Below are positions 22,392 through 30,463 of a DNA stretch of 57,075 bases, piece after piece; position 1 is the first letter of the stretch; every line of letters starts with the position of its first letter. Source of the DNA: Rhodoplanes serenus (GTDB lineage: Bacteria > Pseudomonadota > Alphaproteobacteria > Rhizobiales > Xanthobacteraceae); contig CAMDFO010000026.1 of NCBI GenBank assembly GCA_945897515.1, forward strand, positions 1 through 57,075, in the 5' to 3' direction. Made by a program: the position numbers and the translations under genes. Below the pieces are notes generated by a model. That model had not been told where the DNA came from. It saw only the letters and a program-made list of their open reading frames with translations, and ran no database searches.

Positions 22392-23363
22392 TCAGGGCGC
22401 GCGGACTCCGGCGGCATCGACCACGCGCTCGGCGGCGACCCGGTCGGCGCGCAATGTCTCCGCAAACTGTTGTGGCGTGTCGAGCACCGGGGCGAACCCG
22501 CGATCGATCATGCTGCGCTTGCGGAAATCGGCCGCCCCCGCGATATCGACAACCTCTTTGTGCAACCGGTCGATAACGGCCTGCGGCGTGCCGAGCGGTG
22601 CAAGCAAGCCAAAGTAGGCGAGGGTGATGTCGCCGCGGTAGCCGATTTCCCGCACGGTCGGGATGTCCGGGAACAGCGGCGAGCGCTCCGGCGTGTCCAC
22701 CGCGATGCCATGGATCGTGCCGGCTCGCAGGTGCGGGACGATGTTGCCCAGGCCGAGAACGCTGACAGGCGTCGAGCCGTTGAGCATGGACGTGACCGCG
22801 TCGGCGCCGCTCTTGAACGGCACGCGCACGATGTCGGAGCCGGTGTCCTTCTTGAAATGCTCGACGAACAGCGCCATCGCCAGCGCCGGACAGGAATAGC
22901 TCAGCGTGCCGGGTTTGGCCTTTGCGGCGGCGGCCAACTGCGCGAGCGTCTTGGCGTCAAGGGCGGCACTGGCAGCAAGCACCTGCGTCAGTGCGAACAG
23001 GTTGGTGATGGGTGCGAGTTGGGCGCCGGCGTCGTACTTGTTGCCAGGCATGACCAGATGATTGTAGGCGAGCATATCGGCCGACAGAATGCAGATGGTG
23101 TAGCCGTCCGGGTCTGCGCCGGCACACTGGCGCGCCGCGATGCTGCCGTTGGCGCCGACCTTGTTCTCGACAACGATCGGCTTGCCCAGGCGGCGGGACA
23201 GTTCGTCGCCGACCTGCCGCATGAACAGATCGCTCAGGCCGCCCGGTCCGTGCGGCACGATCACCCGGATCGGCCGGTTCGGGTAGTCCTGGGCCAGTGG
23301 CTGAACGGGGGTCGCCGCAAGGATCGCGACGAGCAACAAAGCGGCCCGGATCGGTCGAAGCAT
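22392..23363 (-). CDS. Bug/TctC-family solute-binding protein (divergent)
   Basis: 323 residues with a signal peptide (cut near PLAQ). The family pattern is present but altered: YPNRPIRVIVPHGPGGLSDLF, VENKVGANGSIAARQCAG, KPGTLSYSCPALAMALF (in place of the usual GSAG.GT..HL) and VPFKSGADAVTSM. The Cys residues at QCAGADPDGYTICIL and SYSCPAL are unusual for a periplasmic Bug protein. The changed pocket loop (SCPALAM) suggests a ligand different from that of the neighbouring copies. It is on the minus strand, just downstream of the SnoaL-like gene (64 bases), and may be co-transcribed with it. Confidence 0.88.
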   Translation of the reverse strand: MLRPIRAALLLVAILAATPVQPLAQDYPNRPIRVIVPHGPGGLSDLFMRQVGDELSRRLGKPIVVENKVGANGSIAARQCAGADPDGYTICILSADMLAYNHLVMPGNKYDAGAQLAPITNLFALTQVLAASAALDAKTLAQLAAAAKAKPGTLSYSCPALAMALFVEHFKKDTGSDIVRVPFKSGADAVTSMLNGSTPVSVLGLGNIVPHLRAGTIHGIAVDTPERSPLFPDIPTVREIGYRGDITLAYFGLLAPLGTPQAVIDRLHKEVVDIAGAADFRKRSMIDRGFAPVLDTPQQFAETLRADRVAAERVVDAAGVRAP

Positions 23364-23427
23364 GGGGAAAGCCTTTCATTCCTCCGAGGCAGCCTAAACC
23401 GCTCGCTCGGCGAGCGCTATCGCGGGC

Positions 23428-24027
23428 CTACAACTTCTTGCCCTTCAGCCAGTCCGCGCCCTTGGCGTATAGCGCGTCGACCTCCGGTCCGTCGGTGCCG
23501 GGGAGATCAGTCTTCACCTTGAAGCCCGACTTGGTCTGCAAATACGCAAGGTGGCGATAGCCGGTTGGGAATTGCTCCAGGATTTTCTTGTCGAGCTTGA
23601 TCGTTGCGGCGGGATCGAGGAGCACGAGCCGGTCCATCTCGTAGATCAGCCGCCGCAGCACCAAGCCCCATCTGCCTTTGCGCTTCTCGAAAAAATCGTA
23701 GAAGCGGCCGGCACAGATCACGTCGCAGGGCTCGCCGTCGATTGCGCCGCGCTGGGTGATCGTCATCTTGGTCATCGCGATCGCGCGCTTGCCCTTGACG
23801 TCGATCGACGTGCCGCCGAGCAGATGGATGACGCGCACGCCGTTGGCGTAGCCCTTCTTGCCCAACTCGATGAACTCCTCGGCCGAGCCCTGGAACCAGG
23901 TAGCCCACATCTGGCCGTCCTTGTGCCAGACGGTGCGGAAGCGATCCCACATCAATCCGTCGCGATAGATCGCCCAGTTCTCGATCAATTCGCGGATCGC
24001 GAGCTTGTCCGACGTGTTGCTTGCCAT
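23428..24027 (-). CDS. SnoaL/NTF2-like fold protein
   Basis: 199 residues. The N-terminal two thirds fit the alpha+beta cone of NTF2-like proteins: KLAIRELIENWAIYRDGLMWDRFRTVWHKDGQMWATWFQGS, then INVIHLLGGTS-like and GRFYDFFEKRKGRWGLVLRRLIYEMDRL segments. Family members are small isomerases, cyclases, dehydratases or ring-hydroxylating dioxygenase beta subunits. No alpha subunit is nearby, so a stand-alone enzyme or binding protein is likely. The start at 24027 has GGGGAGAG upstream; an earlier start at 24105 would run into the intergenic repeat and is rejected. Divergent to the SDR gene. Confidence 0.75.
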   Translation of the reverse strand: MASNTSDKLAIRELIENWAIYRDGLMWDRFRTVWHKDGQMWATWFQGSAEEFIELGKKGYANGVRVIHLLGGTSIDVKGKRAIAMTKMTITQRGAIDGEPCDVICAGRFYDFFEKRKGRWGLVLRRLIYEMDRLVLLDPAATIKLDKKILEQFPTGYRHLAYLQTKSGFKVKTDLPGTDGPEVDALYAKGADWLKGKKL

Positions 24028-24077
24028 GTCTCTCCCCGGCTGGCGCGTCCCGCCACACTCTAGCGTGCTATTTACGC

Positions 24078-24120
24078 ACGATCTTATCCGAAAACCGGTT
24101 CCCACTTTTCGGGATCATGC
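24078..24120. repeat. Intergenic palindromic repeat (rhizobial REP-like element)
   Basis: Imperfect palindrome with CCGAAAA (24088-24094) facing TTTTCGG (24106-24112) around a central ACCGGTT, flanked by GATCTTAT and GGATCATGC. I recognise this wording as one of the very common dispersed intergenic elements of Rhizobiales genomes. It lies in the divergent gap between the SnoaL-like and SDR genes, 36 bases before the SDR start, so it may affect mRNA leader structure. Only one copy is seen in the window. Confidence 0.7.
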
Positions 24121-24156
24121 GGTAACCTTCCGCCGCGATAAAGGTGGGGAAGCGTC

Positions 24157-24921
24157 ATGGCGAGACTGGCAGGACGAACGGCGATCGTGACCGGCGGCGC
24201 GAAGGGGATCGGCGTGCATTATTCCAAGGCGCTCGCCGCCGAAGGCGCCCAGGTGATGATCGCCGACATCGCGGACGGCAGCGCGCTCGCAGCCGAGATC
24301 GCTGCCAAGCATGGCCGCAACTCGACCGACAGCATGGTGTTCGACGTCAGCGACGAGGCGCAGTGCAAGGCACTGGTTGCGAGGACGATGGAGCGGTTCG
24401 GCAAGATCGACATCCTGATCAACAACGCCGCGCTCTATGCGCCGCTGCCGACGCTCAAGGTCACGGAGATGGATGTGGACCTGTGGGACAAGGTGATGGC
24501 GGTCAACATCCGCGGCCCGTTCCTGATGGTCAAGCACACTGCGCCGCACATGATAGCCAAGAAATACGGGAAGATCGTCAATATCGGCTCGGGAACGGTG
24601 GCCCGCGGGATCCCCGATTTCTCGCATTATGTGACATCGAAGGGTGCGGTGACGGCGTTCACCCGCTGCATGTCGCGGGAACTCGGCGATCACGGCATCT
24701 GTGTGAACACGTTGGCGCCCGGCTATACGCTGTCCGACACCGGCATGACCAACACCGTCCACGTTGAAAAATCCCGTGCCGGGGCTGTGCAAAGGCGCGC
24801 CATCAAGCGGGACGAATACCCCGAGGACCTGCTCGGAACCCTGATTTTCCTGTGTTCTCCGGACAGCGACTTCATGACCGGCCAAGTGCTCGCGGTCGAC
24901 GGCGGGACCAACAACACCTAG
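24157..24921 (+). CDS. Short-chain dehydrogenase/reductase (classical SDR)
   Basis: 254 residues. Classical SDR motifs: TGGAKGIG at 12-19, NNAA at 89-92, and the catalytic Ser145, Tyr158 and Lys162 (YVTSK). Asp37 at the end of beta-2 (IADIADG) favours NAD over NADP. It ends in MTGQVLAVDGGTNNT as usual for the group. It oxidises or reduces a secondary alcohol, ketone or dihydrodiol; the substrate is unknown. The neighbours (SnoaL-like fold, gentisate-dioxygenase-like bicupin) point to breakdown of an aromatic or alicyclic compound. Confidence 0.92.
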   Translation: MARLAGRTAIVTGGAKGIGVHYSKALAAEGAQVMIADIADGSALAAEIAAKHGRNSTDSMVFDVSDEAQCKALVARTMERFGKIDILINNAALYAPLPTLKVTEMDVDLWDKVMAVNIRGPFLMVKHTAPHMIAKKYGKIVNIGSGTVARGIPDFSHYVTSKGAVTAFTRCMSRELGDHGICVNTLAPGYTLSDTGMTNTVHVEKSRAGAVQRRAIKRDEYPEDLLGTLIFLCSPDSDFMTGQVLAVDGGTNNT

Positions 24922-24988
24922 GCCAAATGCCGGAAATCGGCCCGGTTTAGCTCCGCGCGCGGGGAATACCCGCCGCCTTCAGGCGACT

Positions 24989-25018
24989 CTGTTATTAAGA
25001 GGCGAAAATCGCTATATC
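24989..25018 (+). promoter_or_regulatory. Weak sigma70-like promoter candidate for the bicupin gene
   Basis: CTGTTA and TATATC separated by 18 bases, in the 148-base gap between the SDR stop and the bicupin start. The -10 match is fair and the -35 match is poor. Position relative to the ATG (about 50 bases) is sensible. Proposed only because no other candidate is visible. Confidence 0.25.
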
Positions 25019-25069
25019 TTGGGCCAGCAGTCAGTTTGCCCGCAGGCCGGAATTCCAGGGAGCACTTTC

Positions 25070-26125
25070 ATGTCCGTCGCAGCCATCGACCCCAAGCACA
25101 ACGTCCAGACCGTCCGCCAGAATTTCTACGACAAGATCAGCAAGCAGGACATGGCGCCGCTGTGGGAGGTGCTCCGCAACGTCGTGACCAAGGAGCCCAA
25201 GTCCAAGGCTTCGCCGAAGGTCTGGAAGTACGACGAGATCAAGAAATCCATCCTCGAGGCCGGTGAGCTCATCACGCCCGAGGAGGCCGAGCGCCGCGTT
25301 CTGGTGCTGGAGAATCCCTCGCTGCGCGGTCAGAGCCGTGTCACCAATACGCTGTTCGCCGGCGTCCAGCTCATCATGCCGGGCGAGGTCGCCGACGCCC
25401 ACAAGCACGTCTCGTCCGCCATCCGCTTTGTGCTGGACGGCGAGGGCGCTTACACGGCGGTCGAGGGCGAGAAGGCCAACATGTCGCGCGGCGATTTCAT
25501 TCTGACGCCGAACTGGGCGCCGCACGATCACGGTAATCCGGGCAAGGAGCCGGTGCTGTGGCTCGACGTGCTCGATATGCCGACGATCAATCACTTCGAG
25601 ACGTCGTTCATGGAGCACTACGACGAGAAGGCGCAGAACACCAATCGTCAGGACGGCGATTCGCTGGATCGTTACGGCTCCGGCGTGCTGCCAGACGGCC
25701 AGATCGTCGAGACGTATGCCAAGCGCAGCCCGGTGATCAACTACACTTACGCCCGCACCCGGCCGATCGCCGAGCGGCTGATGAAGGCCGGCGACATCGA
25801 TCCGCGGCACGGCGCTCGGGTGCGTTATTCCAACCCGGTCAACGGCGGTCACGTCATGGCGACGATGGGCGCCTACCTCGCGATGTTCCCCAAGGGCTTC
25901 AAGGGCGAGGACTACCGCTCCACCGAGGGTATGATCTTCGTTTGCGTCGAGGGCCACGGCAGCACCAAGGTCGAGGACAAGGTCCTCGAATGGGGCCCGA
26001 ACGACGTGTTCGTGATCCCGCCGTGGAAGCGCTACGCGCACACCTGCCCGGAGGAGACGGTGCTGTTCTCGATCTCCGACCGGCCGATGCAGGAAGCGCT
26101 CGGGATCTGGCGCGAAGGCAAGTAA
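25070..26125 (+). CDS. Gentisate 1,2-dioxygenase-like bicupin
   Basis: 351 residues with two cupin domains (about 75-185 and 240-345). The first has His111 and His113 (HKHVSSAIRF) and His152 (PHDHGN), matching the three Fe(II) ligands of gentisate/salicylate/1-hydroxy-2-naphthoate dioxygenases. The second cupin (GHGSTKVEDKVLEWGPNDVFVIPPW) lacks the His set, as in relatives. These enzymes cleave the ring of gentisate to maleylpyruvate with O2. No maleylpyruvate isomerase or fumarylpyruvate hydrolase lies in the window, so the exact substrate (gentisate or a related hydroxy-aromatic acid) is open. The ATG at 25070 has GGGAG upstream. Followed by a strong terminator. Confidence 0.85.
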   Translation: MSVAAIDPKHNVQTVRQNFYDKISKQDMAPLWEVLRNVVTKEPKSKASPKVWKYDEIKKSILEAGELITPEEAERRVLVLENPSLRGQSRVTNTLFAGVQLIMPGEVADAHKHVSSAIRFVLDGEGAYTAVEGEKANMSRGDFILTPNWAPHDHGNPGKEPVLWLDVLDMPTINHFETSFMEHYDEKAQNTNRQDGDSLDRYGSGVLPDGQIVETYAKRSPVINYTYARTRPIAERLMKAGDIDPRHGARVRYSNPVNGGHVMATMGAYLAMFPKGFKGEDYRSTEGMIFVCVEGHGSTKVEDKVLEWGPNDVFVIPPWKRYAHTCPEETVLFSISDRPMQEALGIWREGK

Positions 26126-26150
26126 CCGTTCGTATCGCTCACCGAATGAA

Positions 26151-26177
26151 AATGCCCCGCTTCGGCGGGGCATTTTT
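26151..26177. terminator. Strong bidirectional terminator between convergent genes
   Basis: Ten-base stem AATGCCCCGC / GCGGGGCATT with a TTCG tetraloop, followed by TTTT on plus; on minus the stem is followed by TTCATTC. It sits 25 bases after the bicupin stop, and its T-tract abuts the stop codon of the minus-strand TRAP permease. Confidence 0.88.
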
Positions 26178-28330
26178 TATGCCGTGGCGCTCGCGGTCGT
26201 CGCCTTGCGCCGCAGATGCTCCATGACCAGCAACGCGATGCCTGCCGCGATGCCTACGAAGTTGATGGTATACCCGGTCATGCCGAACGGGTCGGGCGGC
26301 AGCACGATGAGCGCGCCCGCCACGCCATAGATCATGCGCCATGGGATCGACAGCGGCGCCAGCGCGTAGCCCAGAAGCGCGGCCGTGCAGACGTACAATC
26401 CGAACAGGATGCGGAAGAAGTTCCACGCGATCAGGTGAGCCGGGCCGTCCATCAGCAGGCTCGGCGTGAGCACGAACAGGAACGGCAGCACGAACGTGCT
26501 CCAGCCGACCAGGCACGCCACCCATCCGGTGGTCCAGCCGTCGGTGCGGGCGATGCTGGCGGCAGCATACGCAGCGAACGCAACCGGCGGCGTGATCATC
26601 GACAGCATGCCGTTGTACATGACGAACATGTGCGCGGCCATCGGCGTGACGCCGAGCTTGATCAGCGCGGGCGCGAGCAGCGTCGCGGTCAGGATGTAGA
26701 CGCTGACTGTTGGCAGGCCGATGCCCAGGATGAAGGCCAGCACCGCGATTAGAAGCAGCAGCAGGAACACGTTGTCGCCGGACAGCGCGATAAGCTGCAG
26801 CGTCATGCTGAAGGCGAGGCCGGATATGCTCAGAATGCCGACCATGATGCCGGCGGCGGCTCCGATCAAAATAATGTCGAGCGAGATGCGGCCGGTGTCG
26901 ATCACCGCCTTGGCGATTTGCATGGCGCTGGGACGCTTGCCGCGATAGCCGAAGACCATCGTCAGAACGATCAGGATGCCGGTGGAATAGATCGCGGCCT
27001 TCTCCGGCGTGAGCCGGGATATGTCGGGATAGATCAGCGCGAACACCAGGAACAGGATCGGAACCAGGAAATGCCAGCCCGATTTCAGAACCTGCCCGAT
27101 GCTCGGCGCATCCGGGTCCACGACCGAGCCGATCTTCTCCTTGGCGGCCTCGATATCGACATGGATGAACAGGCAGGCGTAATAGAGGACGGCGGGAATG
27201 GCGGCCGCGATGCAGACCGCGCCGTACGACACCTGCAGGAACTCCGCCATGATGAAGGCGGCGGCGCCCATCACCGGAGGCATGAGCTGTCCGCCGGTCG
27301 AGCCCACCGACTCGATCGCGGCGGCCTTGTAGCGCGTGAATCCGGACTTGATCATGGTCGGGATGGTGACGATGCCGACCGCAAGCACGTTTGACACCGC
27401 GCTGCCCGAGATCATGCCGAACAGCGCGGAGCCCACCACCGCGATCTTGGCTGAGCCGCCGCGGAATCGCCCCATCGCGGCCATCGCGACATCGGAGAAA
27501 AAATCGGCGCCCCCGGTGCGCGCCAGCACCTGGCCCAGGATGGTGAATGGGATCACGATCAGGACGGCGACCTGGAGGATCGACCCGATGATGCTGTTGA
27601 CGTCGAGGCCGAGGTAGGCGACCAGCCGCTCCGGCGAGACCCAGCGGGTCTGGAAATCGCCTGGCAGGCTGGGGCTGATGTAGATGTAGATCGCCATCGC
27701 CAGAATGATGCCGACGAAGCCGAAGCCCGAGCTGCGGCGGCTGCCTTCCAACACCAGGAACACCAGAATCGCGCTGCCGACGATGCCTTCGGTCGGGAGC
27801 ATCGCGAGTTCATAGGTCAACGGCTCGTAGCGCACGAAAATATAGCCGCATAGCAGCAGCGATGCTGTCGCGGCCACGAGATCGAACCAGCGGGCATAGA
27901 CGGCGCGGCTTGCTAACAAAGTCCAGACCAGCGCCAGCGCCAGGCCGGCCCACAGCAGCAGGGGGATATCGAGCGGATTGGGGAAGCGGTAGGCGATATA
28001 GACCAGCGTGGTGACGGCCGCTATCGCACCGGCCGGATCGATCGCGCGGTATTGCCGCTGCGTTTCCACGATGAAGGCGAGCGCCAGCGTCAAGCCGAGA
28101 CAGACGGTAAGCATCTGCTCGGTATAGAAGGAGACGTTGAAGACCTGCCTGGGCACGTCCAGCACCCAGAGCACGACGCAGGCGACCAGCAGTCCTTGCA
28201 GAAGATTGGTCAGGAAGACCGTTGATTGAGACGCCGAGGCGGCGAACTCCTCGGTGCTCGACAGAAATCGCTCTTCGGACGCGGCGGACGGAGGTCCCGC
28301 CGCGCCCGGAGGCTCTCGCTTGTCGGTCAC
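26177..28330 (-). CDS. Fused TRAP transporter permease (4TM + 12TM, TAXI type)
   Basis: 717 residues. An N-terminal hydrophilic segment (1-40) is followed by a DctQ-like four-helix part (about 40-190), then a DctM-like region of about 12 helices with MISGSAVSNVLAVGIVTIPTMIKSGF and GSTGGQLMPPVMGAAAF in the first repeat and GLPTVSVYIL and MITPPVAFAAYAAASIA in the second. Single-chain DctQM permeases work with TAXI-family binding proteins, and two such genes lie directly upstream (10 bases between stop and start). The set likely takes up a carboxylate or amino acid by sodium symport. The TAA stop overlaps the T-tract of the bidirectional terminator. Confidence 0.93.
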   Translation of the reverse strand: MTDKREPPGAAGPPSAASEERFLSSTEEFAASASQSTVFLTNLLQGLLVACVVLWVLDVPRQVFNVSFYTEQMLTVCLGLTLALAFIVETQRQYRAIDPAGAIAAVTTLVYIAYRFPNPLDIPLLLWAGLALALVWTLLASRAVYARWFDLVAATASLLLCGYIFVRYEPLTYELAMLPTEGIVGSAILVFLVLEGSRRSSGFGFVGIILAMAIYIYISPSLPGDFQTRWVSPERLVAYLGLDVNSIIGSILQVAVLIVIPFTILGQVLARTGGADFFSDVAMAAMGRFRGGSAKIAVVGSALFGMISGSAVSNVLAVGIVTIPTMIKSGFTRYKAAAIESVGSTGGQLMPPVMGAAAFIMAEFLQVSYGAVCIAAAIPAVLYYACLFIHVDIEAAKEKIGSVVDPDAPSIGQVLKSGWHFLVPILFLVFALIYPDISRLTPEKAAIYSTGILIVLTMVFGYRGKRPSAMQIAKAVIDTGRISLDIILIGAAAGIMVGILSISGLAFSMTLQLIALSGDNVFLLLLLIAVLAFILGIGLPTVSVYILTATLLAPALIKLGVTPMAAHMFVMYNGMLSMITPPVAFAAYAAASIARTDGWTTGWVACLVGWSTFVLPFLFVLTPSLLMDGPAHLIAWNFFRILFGLYVCTAALLGYALAPLSIPWRMIYGVAGALIVLPPDPFGMTGYTINFVGIAAGIALLVMEHLRRKATTASATA

Positions 28331-28340
28331 GAGACCGCCT

Positions 28341-29300
28341 TCACTGGATCGCCTTGGCGGCGATGTTCTTGTCCTTGAAGTATTTCAAGGCGCCCGGATG
28401 GTAGGTGAAGGGGTATTGCTTGTTGAGGTTCGCTGCGGAGAACTCACGCAGCGGCGGCGCCACTGCGATCAGGTCGGCCTTGTTGCCTTCCAATGTCTCA
28501 ATCAGCTTGTACACGACCTCGTCGGACACCTTGGCGTGGGTGAACAGGATGTTGTCGATTGTGTAGGTCTTCATCGGCTTCTCGACGCCGATGAAGATCG
28601 GTCCGGGCGCGACATCGCTCAGATAGCCGAACGGTGAAATCTTGTTCGCAGCGGCCATGCCGGGCGAATCCGGGATCGCCAGGAACCGCGTGCCACCGAC
28701 GGTCACGTCGACCTCGCGAACCTTCGGCGCACCGAACGCGAACATGAACATGTCGGCCGCGCCGGCGGCGAAATCGTCCGCCGAACGCACGACGTTGGGG
28801 ACCAGCACCGGCTTGATGTCTTTTTCCGTCAGGCCGCCGGCCGCGAGGATCGCGCGCGACATCGGATCGAGGGCGCGCATGGCGGAATAGCCCATAGTCA
28901 CGCGCTTGCCGCGCAGATCGGAGACGGTGTGCATGCCGCTGTCCTTGCGCACCCAGAAGCCGGTCTTGAGCGTGTAGATCGGTCCGATCATGCGCAGAGC
29001 GGGCTGGGTGCTCACCAACGCCCCGAGTTCGGGTGCGTTCGCCATGGCGAAGTCGGCCTCGCCACGGCCGACGATCGCGATCATCACGGATTCGCCTGCA
29101 GTGGGCTGGACCAGTGTGTTGAGCCCGCCCTTCTCCTTCAGCACCTTGGAGATGGCGGAGCTGGTCGTGTGGTTGAGCGATCCGGGCTGCATCGCGGCGA
29201 ACCCGAACGTCTGCGCCGAGGCATTGCTCCCGACGCCCGCGATTGCAACGGCAAGCGCCGCGCTGAGCAAACCCCGCCGTCGGATGGTGATGGCACTCAT
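28341..29300 (-). CDS. TAXI-family TRAP solute-binding protein (copy 2)
   Basis: 319 residues with an N-terminal signal (RRRGLLSAALAVAIAGVGSNASAQ). The mature part follows the TAXI pattern: GFAAMQPGSLNHTTSSAISKVLKEKGGLNTLVQPTAG, GRGEADFAMAN, LRGKRVTMGYSAM and a C-terminal YHPGALKYFKDKNI. It is clearly a paralogue of the next gene upstream (shared VLKEKGG, VQPTAG, FAFGAPKVREVD, GPIFIGVEKPMK). It binds the ligand for the fused permease encoded downstream. The start at 29300 is supported by GGGGGTCAGATC; the earlier start at 29336 is not. Confidence 0.92.
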   Translation of the reverse strand: MSAITIRRRGLLSAALAVAIAGVGSNASAQTFGFAAMQPGSLNHTTSSAISKVLKEKGGLNTLVQPTAGESVMIAIVGRGEADFAMANAPELGALVSTQPALRMIGPIYTLKTGFWVRKDSGMHTVSDLRGKRVTMGYSAMRALDPMSRAILAAGGLTEKDIKPVLVPNVVRSADDFAAGAADMFMFAFGAPKVREVDVTVGGTRFLAIPDSPGMAAANKISPFGYLSDVAPGPIFIGVEKPMKTYTIDNILFTHAKVSDEVVYKLIETLEGNKADLIAVAPPLREFSAANLNKQYPFTYHPGALKYFKDKNIAAKAIQ

Positions 29301-29363
29301 GATCTGACCCCCTGATTGCAACTCGTTGTGCAGCAAACCTGTGCGTCGTGGTAGCGCGCCCGA

Positions 29364-30317
29364 TCAGTCCAGCGATTTCGGCTGGATGTTGCGCTCCTTG
29401 AAGAATTTCAATGCGCCCGGATGATAGGGCACGCCGCTGTATTGCTTGTATCCGAAGGCCGGAGAGAACTCGCGCAGCACCGGCTGCACCGCGACCAGTT
29501 CGTCCTTATTCTTTTCCATAGTGTCGAGGATCTTATAGATGGTCTCGTCCGGCACCTTGGCGTGGGTGATCAGCACGTTGTCGAAGCTGTAGACCTTCAT
29601 CGGCTTCTCGACGCCGATAAAGATCGGACCCGGGCCGACATCCGTGAGATATCCATAGGGCATGATCTTGCGCGCCGCAGACATGCCCTTCTCATCGATC
29701 TCGAGCACGCGGATACCGCCGACGGTGGTGTCCACTTCGCGCACCTTCGGGGCGCCGAAGGCAAAGAAGAACATGTCGGCCGAGCCGGAGAGGAAGTCGT
29801 CGGCGCTGCGGATCACGTTCGGCACCAGCACCGGAACCACGTCCTTTTCGGAGAGGCCGGCGGTTGCGAGCATGGCGCGCGCCACGTTGTCGAGGTTGCG
29901 CATGGCGGAATAGCCGAGGCTCACGCGCTTGCCCTTGAGGTCCGCGATGGTCCGCAGCTGCGAGTCCTTGCGCACGAAGAACGGCGTGCGCAGCGCATGA
30001 ACGGCGGTGATGATGCGGAGGTCCTTGAAGCCGCGCGCGAGGCCGTCCTGCGGCTCCATGATGTTGGTGATGCCGATCTCGGCCTCGCCGCGGCCGACCA
30101 TCGGGACGATGACGTTGTCGCCGGCGGTGGGTTGCACCAGCACATTCATGCCGCCCTTTTCCTTCAGCACCTTGGCGATCGAGGATGCGGAGGTGTGGTT
30201 GAGCGTGGCGGGTTGCAGCGTGGCAAAGCCGTAGGTCTGAGCTCGTGCGATGCCGGCCGGCAGCGCCAGCGCGCCGACAACCGATGCAATCGCGGTAACG
30301 CGGGCGATGGCGAACAT
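29364..30317 (-). CDS. TAXI-family TRAP solute-binding protein (copy 1)
   Basis: 317 residues with a signal peptide cut near ARAQ. It shows the same block order as the downstream copy: GFATLQPATLNHTSASSIAKVLKEKGGMNVLVQPTAG, GRGEAEIGITN, LKGKRVSLGYSAMRNLD, FAFGAPKVREVDTTVGGIRVLEID and GPIFIGVEKPMKVYS. The start at 30317 has GGGGAGGAG 3 bases away. First gene of a three-gene unit (binding protein, binding protein, permease), 63 bases before copy 2. The tandem pair sharing one permease probably widens the ligand range or tunes affinity. Confidence 0.92.
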   Translation of the reverse strand: MFAIARVTAIASVVGALALPAGIARAQTYGFATLQPATLNHTSASSIAKVLKEKGGMNVLVQPTAGDNVIVPMVGRGEAEIGITNIMEPQDGLARGFKDLRIITAVHALRTPFFVRKDSQLRTIADLKGKRVSLGYSAMRNLDNVARAMLATAGLSEKDVVPVLVPNVIRSADDFLSGSADMFFFAFGAPKVREVDTTVGGIRVLEIDEKGMSAARKIMPYGYLTDVGPGPIFIGVEKPMKVYSFDNVLITHAKVPDETIYKILDTMEKNKDELVAVQPVLREFSPAFGYKQYSGVPYHPGALKFFKERNIQPKSLD

Positions 30318-30463
30318 GACTCCTCCCCTGGTCTGCGCGCGATGCTTGATGCCAAGCTTATTGTCGAGTGCGCCGCAGGCCTCGATGATAGGGGACAACG
30401 CGTCTCCGATACAGTCCCCGCAGGCGGGTGCGCAGGCGGCGGAACCCAGCCCCAATTCGGCGG

